From Juglans regia (Eukaryota; Streptophyta; Magnoliopsida; Fagales; Juglandaceae): DNA of 64,000 nt. The DNA lies in NCBI RefSeq assembly GCF_001411555.2, contig NC_049904.1:27169370-27233369 (forward strand). Reading direction: 5' to 3'. This document shows positions 31,804-41,319 of the stretch, in pieces. The translations under genes and the position numbers were made by a program. The notes beneath the pieces are model-generated. The model worked only from the letters and a program-made list of their open reading frames with translations, was not told where the DNA came from and made no database searches. Numbering within the stretch: position 1 is the stretch's first letter; the number at the start of each line of letters is the position of its first letter.

Positions 31804-32841
31804 ATGGCTACCTCTGGAGTGTGCTCAGAAGCGTATAACCTCTCTTCCAGCAGCAGTGGAAGAAGAAGCAGTTGTTCCGCGTCGCCCGAGTTCGAGTTCT
31901 GGATGGTCCGTAATCCGTCTTTCCCACAACCCAATCTCCTCTCCGCCGACGAGCTCTTCGTCGAAGGTGTTCTTCGCCCTCTCCACCTTCTCCCCCCCCA
32001 CCACCACCACCACCCTGACCCAACACCAGAACCCGACCCAGAGCCTCCCAACTCGACCCCCACTGTTACAGACCCAGAGCCAGCACGACCCGAGTGTCCA
32101 CCCGTTTTAATCACCGAGTCAACCGCAGTGTTGTCCTCTTCGAAGCGATGGATAGATATTTTCAAGAAGAGCAGCGCGAAGAACCCAGAAGGGAAAGAGA
32201 GAGAAAAGGAGAAAGACAAAAAGAAGGCCGAGAAAGAAAGAAAGGGTGGAAGCGGAGCCAGCTCGGCGGAGTTGAACATCAATATCTGGCCATTTTCTCG
32301 GAGCAGATCCGCCGGAAATGCAGGGACCCGACCCAAGTCTGGACCCGGGGCTCCAGGAACCAGGAAGGTGAACAGCGCGCCGTGTTCACGCAGCAACTCG
32401 GCTGGCGAGTCCAAGTCAAAGAAGTGGCCGAGCAGCCCGGGACGTGCGGGAGTCCATCTGGGTCGTAGCAGCCCGGTTTGGCAGGTTCGCCGGGGAGGAG
32501 GCTCGAGCATGAAAAGCTCCGAGACCATGGCTCGCGGTGCGGAGAGAGCAGCCAAGAAAGACGCACCGGAAACTCGCCGGAGCAGAACAGCCGCCAACAG
32601 CGGAGCTACAGGGCCGAAAGCGACAGTCTTGAACCTGAACGTCCCGATGTGCATTGGATATAGACACCATTTGAGCTGTAAAAGCGACGAGAATAGCGCT
32701 GTCGGTGGGGGTGGCGGTGGCGGCAACAATATCCGCCGAATTATTAGCAACGGTGGCTACGACGGTGGAAGGAGTGGTAGCGTCGGAAACGGTGGGAATC
32801 TTTTTAACCTGCGAAACCTCTTCACAAAGAAGGTGTATTGA
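31804..32841 (+). CDS. Intronless plant-specific protein of unknown function, basic and low-complexity (345 aa)
   Basis: Start MATSGVCSEAYN at 31804, stop TGA at 32839. Features in order: a Ser-rich N-terminus; a conserved-looking FEFWMVRNPSFPQPNLLSAD block (about 30-50) running into ELFVEGVLRPLHLL; a His run then Pro/Glu repeats (about 65-95); KRWIDIFKK (about 113-121); a Lys/Glu-rich charged stretch (about 125-150); many Arg-Ser and Ser-Gly motifs; and a C-terminal LNLNVPMCIGYRHHLSC followed by a Gly-rich region and NLFNLRNLFTKKVY. The FEF..SADELF..G.L.PL pattern recalls plant DUF1645/MAKR-like proteins (AT1G79060-like), which are basic and often membrane- or nucleus-associated. That is a resemblance, not an identification. 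No signal peptide or membrane helix. The 347-aa antisense frame is a shadow of its codon bias. Confidence 0.85.
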   Translation: MATSGVCSEAYNLSSSSSGRRSSCSASPEFEFWMVRNPSFPQPNLLSADELFVEGVLRPLHLLPPHHHHHPDPTPEPDPEPPNSTPTVTDPEPARPECPPVLITESTAVLSSSKRWIDIFKKSSAKNPEGKEREKEKDKKKAEKERKGGSGASSAELNINIWPFSRSRSAGNAGTRPKSGPGAPGTRKVNSAPCSRSNSAGESKSKKWPSSPGRAGVHLGRSSPVWQVRRGGGSSMKSSETMARGAERAAKKDAPETRRSRTAANSGATGPKATVLNLNVPMCIGYRHHLSCKSDENSAVGGGGGGGNNIRRIISNGGYDGGRSGSVGNGGNLFNLRNLFTKKVY

Positions 32842-34980
32842 ATTCAAAGTAATTAAACAACAAACTCCCTCAATATTTATTTCTTCGAGACTTGAGAGAT
32901 TAAAGTCACTTTCTTGCTGATTTATTTGTTATAAATTTCATGTTTTTTTTAATGCTTTTTCTATTGTAAACAGAGATTTAGTTTGTTAATTTCATGTGTA
33001 AATTATCTAGAAAAAAAAAAAAAAAAGGCACGCTTTCTAACTTTTTCAGATCGACTTGGACGCATTTGCATTATGTGCAATTAACCAGCTTTTTCTTCAC
33101 CTTCAAGTGTCTTGCTTGTTCTGATATCATCTCTCTTTATTTTCAACAAACAAAACATGTTTAATTATAAATGTTTAAGGTTGTTAATTTTCTTTAAGTA
33201 AAAAAGATACCCTCGTTTTCTGAAAATGACAGGCAAAAAAAAAAAAAAAATCCAACTTTTTGCTTAGTTTTAATATACATACCATCAAGTACTTACAAAA
33301 AAAAAAAAAGTAGTTTACTGCATAACCAGTGTCTGTCTGACTCTTACCAGAGAAAATACCAATTTGTAATGATGGTTCCAACCTGTTTCCGAGGATGATG
33401 TGTTGTATTGTTATTTAGTCCGGCATTAACAACACTAGCCTCTGTGGATTTAGAAATCAAATCACAAGATTTAAGATAATATCAATGTCTGTTGCATCAG
33501 TAATAATATTAGATAGACATAACTTATAATGTTGGTTAGCAATGTTTGATACAATCATGTTCGACGGCAAACATTTCTTTAAATAAGAATAAAATTTATT
33601 ATTAAAAAGTTAATTTTTTTATATGAATCTCGTACTTATATATTTTTTTAAAAAGAGTGCGCATCAATTACACACTCTATGACTAAAACTAAAAAGTATC
33701 ATTTTTCAAATTTGATACCATATAAACTTAATATATGATATTTAGAACTAACAATTTTTGTCACAACCCACAAATCTGAAATAAAAACGAAATTAACAGA
33801 GTTAGGTTGATGAATGTAGCGAATTTCAGCGAATGGATCGAGTTAGTTTGATGTGAATTTAATGCAAAATGCGAATGCTTAGGGTGTGTTTGAATGTTGA
33901 AGTGAGTTGAGTTGAGATGATAAAATATTGTTAGAATATTATTTTTTAATATTATTATTATTTTGAGATTTGAAAAAATTGAATTATTTATTATATTTTG
34001 TGTTGAAATTTAAAAAAATTGTAATGAGGAGTTGAGATGAGATGGAGACGTTTGTATTCACAGCTCATCTCAGCTCATCTCAACTCATCTCATAACTATT
34101 TATTACTATTCAACAACTTTAACTCACAATTTTTATTACTATTCATAACTCATTTCATTATTATTCACAATTCATTTCAACTCATCTTTAAATCCAAACG
34201 TTTCCTGAGATCCAAACTCACCCTAATCTCTCCCCCAAAAGGCAATTTGTTGCCATGAGTTGACTGAACTGCAGCTTTTAACTCATCATCCCTTAAGAGA
34301 ATCATGGGCCTTAGTGGGCTCATTAATTGCTAATTGGGCTGCTGAAAATTATTAAGTTCACTTGGGAATGGGCCTGTTCCCATAATTGATATTCTACATA
34401 TTGCTTTCAACGATCCATACATCTAATAAATAGCAATCATAAAGACAATTCCTTTCTGTAAATCCCTTCCAGAAAAATGGAATCGATCAAATTTATATTT
34501 AACAATAATTTAATAATAATAAAAATAAAAAATAAAATAGTATAGAAAACACATCGTTGGTGCTGTTGATACGACAAAATTTAATTTTAAGAGAGATGTA
34601 AAATTTAAATTAGCAGTCTTACATCACATTTCTGTTGAAGAGAAAAAAATAAATAAATAAAAGAGAAAAAAATCCACGTAAGTGTATAGTGCAGAAGAAA
34701 TGTTGATATAAATAAGTAATTTTGTAATTGATTAGCTCCATATATTACATATTATATTTATTTTTATTTTATTATTTTTAAATTAATTGAATTTTTTTAT
34801 TCATTATATTTGATAAGTAGATGACCAGAAATTTTGAAAGGTAAAAGGCAAAAAGGGTGTGTACACACTTAAATGTCGTGTTCACCGACTGACGCACCCA
34901 GCGGTGCCTCCCGCGCCACGATCCCGCACTCATAAACAGGGGGACGGAGAGAGAGAGAGAGAGATTACCAGAACTCATAA
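32842..34980. other. Spacer with A-runs and MITEs
   Basis: 3' UTR of the preceding gene, then AT-rich DNA with A-runs (33010-33027, 33237-33250, 33297-33309), a MITE fragment at 33575-33710 and the foldback element at 33894-34213. No gene seen. A short (GA)n tract at 34948-34964 precedes the next start codon. Confidence 0.5.
33894..34213. repeat. Fold-back MITE, ~320 bp
   Basis: The ends TTAGGGTGTGTTTGAAT and, reverse-complemented, TTAGGGTGAGTTTGGAT are inverted copies. The inner arms GAGTTGAGATGAGATG and CATCTCAACTCATCTCA pair as well, so the element folds on itself, and a 10-bp AGCTCATCTC unit is repeated near 34060-34080. No clear target duplication outside the TIR. The AT-rich repeats at 650, 11060, 23780, 29390 and 49150 look like internal parts of the same broad family. 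Confidence 0.7.
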
Positions 34981-34986
34981 GCATCC

Positions 34987-36172
34987 ATGGCGGTTTTGGG
35001 TCGTCTTGTGAGAATGGCTCTGGCACGGAGTGCTGTCGCCTCACCGAAAAACGTAACCCATCCACGTCCTTGTTCGCCTGTCCTTCCTCGCCGCTTTTAC
35101 CACCGTACGCTTCCCTCCCTCTTCACCTCGATCATTTTTGTTGATTTTTTTATTATTATTGATGTTTATAATTTTCGTTATCCGTGTGATTTTAACGCCT
35201 ATTTTATGTTTGAAATTGTATTTAAAAGATTGCATCTATTTGTTTTCGTTTGGAATTGGTTATGCAAGAAACCAGTTGTGCCACTTGACTCTGTCACACT
35301 CACACTTGTAAATCACACTGAGTTTCTACTAGATATGGTGGTTTGCATATTTTTATACACATGAAAGTGTTATAGGTTCAGTTTAAAGTAATGTTCAGAT
35401 TTTTTTAACATTGTCTTAATTCTCATGAAGCTGTGTGTGTGTGTTTTTGCGTGGGTTTCTTGACACTTGTGCACTCCGCGAATACTTTCTATGTTGAAGC
35501 TGCATTCTTTGAATTGATTTACTGTGAACTTAGCTTTCTCCAGGATCCTGCCAAACCTCCTTTTCCATCAGAATCTTCTCCAGGGCATGTGGACTTGGAG
35601 GAAATTGCCAAGAGAGAAGGACAGCGAATTGAAGAGTTGCTTAAAAGTAAAGGAATGCAACATGGTTATTATCCCCTCTTTACTGTTGCCGTTAAGGGCC
35701 AACAGGTTGTTGCATTTACTCCTTTAGAATATTAGGGCTTTAAGTGTGGGTTATCTAACGCTGTCTGTTTAATACTACTTGTAAACTCATTTAGCTGTAA
35801 GCGTTTATATTTCTTTAATCTTGGGGGACATAAAATATTACTAATGTTGAAGGAAAAACTTAGTTAAAAAATGAATTCTTCTACTCCCACTATATCATGA
35901 GATGCAAAATTCTTATCTTGGAGTCATATCATGGCAAAGCCATCTTAAATTGCTTTTCTAAGATTACTTATAAAAAAAATTCCTTCTCTAAGATGGCCAC
36001 TTTCTTGACACTTGTGCACTCTGCGAGTACTTTCTATGTTATTTCAGTCGCTTTGATTCAATGATTACTTTTGGCTTACCTGATCGGCAAAATTGCCAGG
36101 AAATAGCTGTGCTCAGTATGCAAAGCACCTAACAAAAAGTGAATCAGAAGAATTTGCTGCAGTGACAAAAGA
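34987..36172 (+). pseudogene. Internally deleted, frameshifted mitochondrial-type AAA-ATPase gene
   Basis: Three pieces of one gene. Exon 1 (34987 to about 35104) encodes an Arg/Ala-rich leader (MAVLGRLVRMALARS..PRRFYH) of mitochondrial-presequence type. Exon 2 (35544-35705) encodes DPAKPPFPSESSPGHVDLEE onward to TVAVKGQQ, as in the N-terminal part of plant AAA-type ATPases. A late exon (36048-36172) encodes SRFDSMITFGLPD..QEIA then QYAKHLTKSESEEFAAVTK, the end of the AAA module in the same family. The Walker A/B core exons between them are absent. The late exon has a 2-nt insertion after QEIA that shifts the frame, and exon 1 as drawn does not join exon 2 in phase. A ~41-bp direct repeat (CTTGACACTTGTGCACTC..) at 35457-35499 and 36001-36041 lies before exon 2 and before the late exon. 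Family assignment is from memory of plant homologues; loss of function is clear. Confidence 0.75.
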
Positions 36173-36652
36173 GTAAGTTTGACTTGTTACCATGTGATCC
36201 ATTAAACTTTTGGAATTCTTCTAGTATAGTTCGATCAGGCTTAATAATAAAGCCTTAAATTATTATCTGCTTGCTACTATTTGTTTTTTCTTTTTTAAAG
36301 TTTCACCTCATTAATCTGCCAAGGGGAGAGTTACACCATATATTTTCTTTTTATTATTCTAGTATTGAAATGGATGGAAAATAGTATATGTTCTGTGGAT
36401 CTGGTGCACTTAAAATGTCATCCCGAAAGTGCATTCCCTTGTTCCAAGCCTTCTTCCCTCCGGAGCAGTATTTTGATAATTTAAAATCCTTAAAATACAT
36501 ATTCTTGCATGTCACATCGAATTGCAAAAGGATGATACTTTAGGAAAGTTTAGTATAATTTTTCCTTGTTTCTTTTATATAGTAAGAATCGCTCCTTAAA
36601 CTGAAATTGACCAGTCTGTGCCCTTTGTTCCTCAAATTGGCAAAACCATGGG

Positions 36653-38330
36653 ATTGGATTAGAAAATTCTGTTTTAATCCATATATTGATTATCTCATTT
36701 CTGTTTTGACAAGGCCTTGTGATGTTTGCATGTTGATTTCCTGCTGTTTGGATTTTGGAAGTTGAAGAAGCTGATTTTGCATGCTGATTTCCTACTCTTA
36801 ACATTTATGTGACAGTTCTTTTTGTTCCTTTACAACATGCTGTAAGGCCCAAGCCAGGCTAGCAGAAGAGATTGTTGCGTTGAGCAAGCGCAAATTTACT
36901 CTTTTGGAAGAGTTACTCGCTCAAGAGAAAGAACTTTTTTGGCTTAAGGCCGAGACGATGGAATATGATCAGGAAAGAGAGGAGAAAAAAATTCAATAAG
37001 AGAACGAGAGACTAAGGTTGGAGGACAAAAAATTAGAACTCGCTCAAAGAGAAGCAAATGAGTGAGCAGAGAGAGACCGGTTGGAGAGAGAGGAGGCAAT
37101 AATTGACCTCTTTTGTATCCCATTAAATATTTTAACTCAAATCATTTTACTATTATTTATAAATAATTTTTCGTCTCAACATTCAAAACGATAACTTAAG
37201 ACAGTTTTTACTAAAAATTCAATGGACGATATAAATTTAGTGCAAAATTTACACCATCCCATAAATTTTTCGTGAAAATAAGAGACTTTCATTAACGTAT
37301 CTTTAAAGCTGAATTTCGTTAAAACCACAACACTATCAAGACTGACTAAAGCCGTAGTTGATTTTTTGGAACTTAAAAAATGAATAAAAGGAAAATCAAA
37401 CGCTAATGTTGTATTTTTTGGAGAGTAAAATCTACAGCTTTTAGTCTCATTTGCTTCTTTAAAGATCATATTTAAAATGTGGTCATATTAATATGATTAA
37501 AAATATTTTATTTATTTTTTCTAAAACATAGATCATGAGAAGAGGGCTCGGTCTTGGTTTGATCGAAGTTTGCTGACAACAGTATCTTGAAGTTGCACGC
37601 AAAGTTCGATCTACGTACCTATCTCAAAAATATTCATTAGGAAAAGGATAGTATGATTTACTTTAAAAGGGTATTTACTTTACACTCACATATAACTTTA
37701 ATTGGTGATAAAAAATAATATATATTACTTTAATTGATAAATTAACTAAATTTAAAAAAAAAACCACAAAAAACCATATCCCCTATTTTCTTTGTTTTCA
37801 CAGGAGTGGCCAGAGAGGAGTCTTGGCTTCTCCATCCTCGACCTCCCTTCCTCTCCCCCCTATTATATTCATATTTTTTTATATATATTTTTAGTTATTT
37901 TTTCTTCTACGTTGAAAATAGGATGATCTACTCTTTTCTGATGTCAAGCGTCTCACACAACTCTCTGATTAATGATCTTTGGTTCCATCCATAAATGTCA
38001 TCAAACGACTAGAGTGCGAGACTGATGCCCAACTTAATTTCCGCATAGGCTTCAAAGTGCTACTGCATGCGGATCCAAAGTGTTATTAAAGACCCAAAAA
38101 TCTCTAAGATCAAACAAGTGACATTCTATTATTTTTTAAAAAAAAAAATCTATTATCAAGCCGGTACGTAAAGTACGCTTAGTAAAGTGCCTACATAATA
38201 TATAATATTTTAAAAAATAAAATATAAATCGTCCGAATCAAATTTTACCATTTAAATAACGTGAATGGTGTGCTATACACAATACCTTAAAAATATAATA
38301 ACTCTTCTCGCAAATGCCTCTTTAATTAAT
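36653..38330 (+). repeat. Duplicated block, copy A, proximal part
   Basis: Matches 48079-51030 in the same orientation. The left border begins GGATTGGATTAGAAAATT and the right border is near AATAACTCTTCTCGC. Copy A lacks about 750 bp (after the coiled-coil exon, counterpart of ~48535-49290) and the MITE at 50199-50787, but has ~110 bp (37815-37920, CT-rich then T-rich) that copy B lacks. Copy A continues into the gypsy fragment at 38408. Confidence 0.88.
36788..37110 (+). pseudogene. Coiled-coil exon (NAM-associated-domain-like), copy A, broken
   Basis: After an acceptor TTTATGTGACAG (ending about 36814), the frame reads CSFTTCCKAQARLAEE..KFTLLEELLAQEKELFWLK, then EYDQEREEKKI, and is cut by TAA (about 36997) and TGA (about 37062). 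The C-terminal part is deleted. It is parallel to the open copy at 48241-48625. The exon would join the phase-2 donor at 36172 of the AAA-ATPase pseudogene. Confidence 0.7.
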
Positions 38331-39546
38331 TCGCTAAATCAGAAAATCAGTCCATCTAAACTGGTTCACTTTTTATGTTACATCTTTATGTAACTCATAA
38401 TTGGTATTGTAAAGGACATAATGTTTCACACCACCAACCATACGAATGACCTGCAACAATATTAAAGGGGCGACACAAGTTGCCCTGTGGAGTCTCTGAT
38501 GTTTAAGTCAGTAACACAGTATAATAATAAATGTATGTAAAGAAGAAGTGAATCAAGTTCAGTGTTTGTCACATCCTGTAGGGTATTTATAGAGGTTATT
38601 TCCTTGTGAAACATTTTCCTTTTAGGAGTTTGAGCCTCTCTCCTTTTAGGAATCTAAGTCACCTCCCTCTTAGGAGTCCAAATCATTTTCCTTTTAGGAG
38701 TCTGAGTGCCTTCTTGACTTTATCTCTTAGCTAAAACTGTGGGGACCCAAATATCCATTCCAATTACCCCGTTAATTGTTTTTGTACTGGCACATGAAAA
38801 ACTAAATACTTCGCATTCTCTGCACCTTCCTTTTACCCTTGGCTTGTGGGCGCCTGCTTGCTTTTGTTTTCCCCTACCCCGCTGAGGGTCCATACTAGTT
38901 AGTGTATGGGTGTCTCCCCGCCCTTGTGAAGCCTTAGAAGGCCTTGAGAATCTTTAAGTCAATAATCTGCAGAATAAATTTTGAAAATTAGTCTCTAGTT
39001 TCCTGTATGATCCCAGATTTTTGTTTGTTTTGTGCTAAGTGGTGAAGAGCTCAGCTTGAAGAGGTAGGGGAGATGTACTTTACCACATTAGATGTGAGGG
39101 TGGAGCTCGATCTTTAGTTTTTTTATTTATGTGAATGTTTGCCTGAGAGATTGTTTATTGTTAGCGAAGAGTGCATATTTCCATGATTGGATTTTTGTGT
39201 TTATTTTTGTGATTGTTTTTGCTTTTGTTGGTAGTAGTGGATTTTCTGCCTTTTGGTATAAATTGTTGTTGGTGTTCGTTGGTAGTAATCCGCACTTAAG
39301 TGGTCAGGGAGCCCACCGACTCCCTGAATCCACATTAGGTGGTTGTCGAGCCAATAAATTCGTTTCCAAAGTAAACCCGCGCGAGGTGGTGGTGTAGCTC
39401 GGTCTGATTGCATGGTGGAGATGTCGGTTTTGTTACTCATCGAGAAACGTTGGTCTTGTTACTCACCCAAGGCATTGGTCTTGTTGCTTGGCGATGGGCG
39501 CGAGTCTTGTTGCCCGCCAAAGGGCGTTGGCCTTGTTGCCCACCAA
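38331..39546 (-). mobile_element. Gypsy-like element fragment: one LTR plus 3' internal region, copy A
   Basis: Reverse complement matches ~52850-54180. LTR 38408-38762 (355 bp; on the minus strand it starts TGGAATGGATATTTGGG and ends CCTTTACA). The flanking 5 bp GGTAT (38403-38407) is the complement of the ATACC target site of copy B. The internal region includes a reduced 26-bp minisatellite (about 39420-39546). The gag end and the other LTR are missing; at 39547 the sequence jumps into copia DNA. Confidence 0.85.
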
Positions 39547-40620
39547 GGGGTGGATAACACTTTGAGACTTTGTAAAGACGTGTTCTGAAACCAGTGGCTT
39601 TGTAAAGACGTCTGCTAGCTAATCTTGTGAACTAATGTAGGAAACATGGGGTGTGTTGGCAGCAACTCGATCATGGACAAAGTGGAAGCCAGTGTCCGTG
39701 TGTTTGGTTTTTGAGAGGTAAACTGGATTTGTAGCCAAATAGGTGGCCACAATGTTGTCACACCATAAGGTTGGAGCCTTGGATAAAGGAATACCAAGTT
39801 TGCAAATTACAGTTTGAAGCTAGATCACCTTGGCACCAGTTGAAGCAAGAGACTTGTACTTAGCTTCCATGCTTGATCGCGCAACTGTCCTCTATTTTTT
39901 TGAGCCCCAGAAGGTGAGGTTTTTGCCAAAGAAGATACAAAAGCCTCCAGTTGAACGACGATCATCTGGGCATCCTGCCCAGTTCGCATCAGAGTATGCA
40001 TGCAAAGTAAAGGGAGAAGTGTTCGAGAAGAATAGGCCAAAATTGATGGTGGCCTTGAGATACTGAAGTATTCTCTTGATGGCAGTCCAGTGGGTTTGTT
40101 TTGGTGATTGCATGAACTGACATACTTTGTTCACGGCAAAGGAGATGTTGGGTCTTGTGAATGAGAGATACTGCAAACTCTTACTATGCTACGGAAGTGA
40201 TGATCATCTCCATAGCTTGGAGAGTCATGCTTGGACAGTTTAATGGAAGTAGCCATGGGAGATGGCATAGGCTTCACATGAAGCATTTTCTTTTGATGAG
40301 AAGGTCTTTAATGTATTTACGTTGAGACAGTAGGAGACCATTATTTAAGTAGTCAATTACTAATCCAAGAAAAAAAGACATGAGGCCAAGATCTTTTACT
40401 GGAAAGGCCACTCCCAAAACAGAGATAAAGGAGTCAATGGCAAAAGAAATGGAGGATGTGATTACTATATCATCTATGTAAATTAATAGGTAGATGAATT
40501 TATCACCATGGTTAAAGATAAAAATGGATGGATCGGCTTTGGAGGCTGTAAAGCCATAACCTTCTAACCATGAACTCAATTGGGCAAACCAATTGATGGT
40601 TCGAGAAGAACAGGCCAAAA
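39547..40620 (-). mobile_element. Ty1/copia element fragment, copy A (RT end and RNase H)
   Basis: Minus-strand frames give the end of copia reverse transcriptase (WFAQLSSWLEGYGF, the YIDDIV active-site motif, SFFLGLVIDY) and RNase H ([46 protein letters not shown]), interrupted by stops and small indels. It parallels 54470-55530 in the same orientation. No LTR seen on this copy. Not functional. Confidence 0.85.
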
Positions 40621-40775
40621 TTGATTATGGCCTTGAGATACTGAAGTATTCTCTTGACAACAGTCTAGTGGGTTTGTTTTGGTGACTGCATGAACTAACA
40701 TACTTTGTTCACAGCAAAGGAGATGTTGGGTTTTGGTGACTGCATGAACTGACATTCTGCCCAGTTCACAATTCT
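40605..40775 (-). repeat. Partial re-duplication of the copia RNase H segment
   Basis: GAGAAGAACAGGCCAAAATT through GTTTTGGTGACTGCATGAAC repeats 40023-40150 immediately beyond the RT fragment. A further short copy of TTTGGTGACTGCATGAACTG follows at about 40734. Probably replication slippage or unequal recombination within the decayed element. Confidence 0.75.
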
Positions 40776-41089
40776 CGTTTCGCACCTTGCACCTCTCTTC
40801 TCCACATTGTGCTTCACCTCCTCATCGTCTGCCATCGCGAGCCACCTTTTGGAGTTTATCAAACCAAAAATTATTTGTAGGCTCACTCACTCACTCATTC
40901 ATTTAGTTTTTTTTTTTTTTTTTAAGTTTTAGGGTTCCAAAATCCTAAAATTGTGGTTTGAAATTTGTTAAATGTGTATGATTTGTTGTTTGCATTTCAT
41001 TGATTTCGATTTTTAGGCTATTAAATTTAAGAATTAAGAGATTTAGGTTTTGAAAATATCAAGATTTTTGGTTCCAAACTACGTTCACT

Positions 41090-41260
41090 CGATGCTCGCT
41101 CGAATGTGGCTCGAGCAAACTTCACATAGATTATTCATTCAAGTGTGGCTTGAGCGAACTACATACAGATTGTTCCCTCAAATGCGGCTCAAGTGTACTT
41201 CACACAGGTTGTTCACTCAAGTGTAACTCAAGCGAACTTCACAAACATGACTAGACACAT
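41090..41260 (+). repeat. Four tandem 39-bp units with internal dyads, upstream of the hAT pseudogene
   Basis: Units at 41096-41134, 41135-41173, 41174-41212 and 41213-41251 share TC(A/G)(A/C)TCAAGTGTGGCTTGAG followed by CGAACTTCACA. Each unit contains a small palindrome (CTCGAATGTGGCTCGAG in the first). Position just outside the coding region fits subterminal transposase-binding repeats of a hAT element. Confidence 0.8.
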
Positions 41261-41319
41261 ATGTTTTTCCTTTTCAATGTGTAGATAATTCTCATAACAT
41301 ATTAAATGATGGTTGTTAA

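Noticed and set aside
31707..32750. 347-aa open frame on the minus strand
   Set aside because: Antisense to the 31804 gene; its open state follows from the G+C-rich, biased codons of the + gene, which has the leader, TATA box and conserved motifs.
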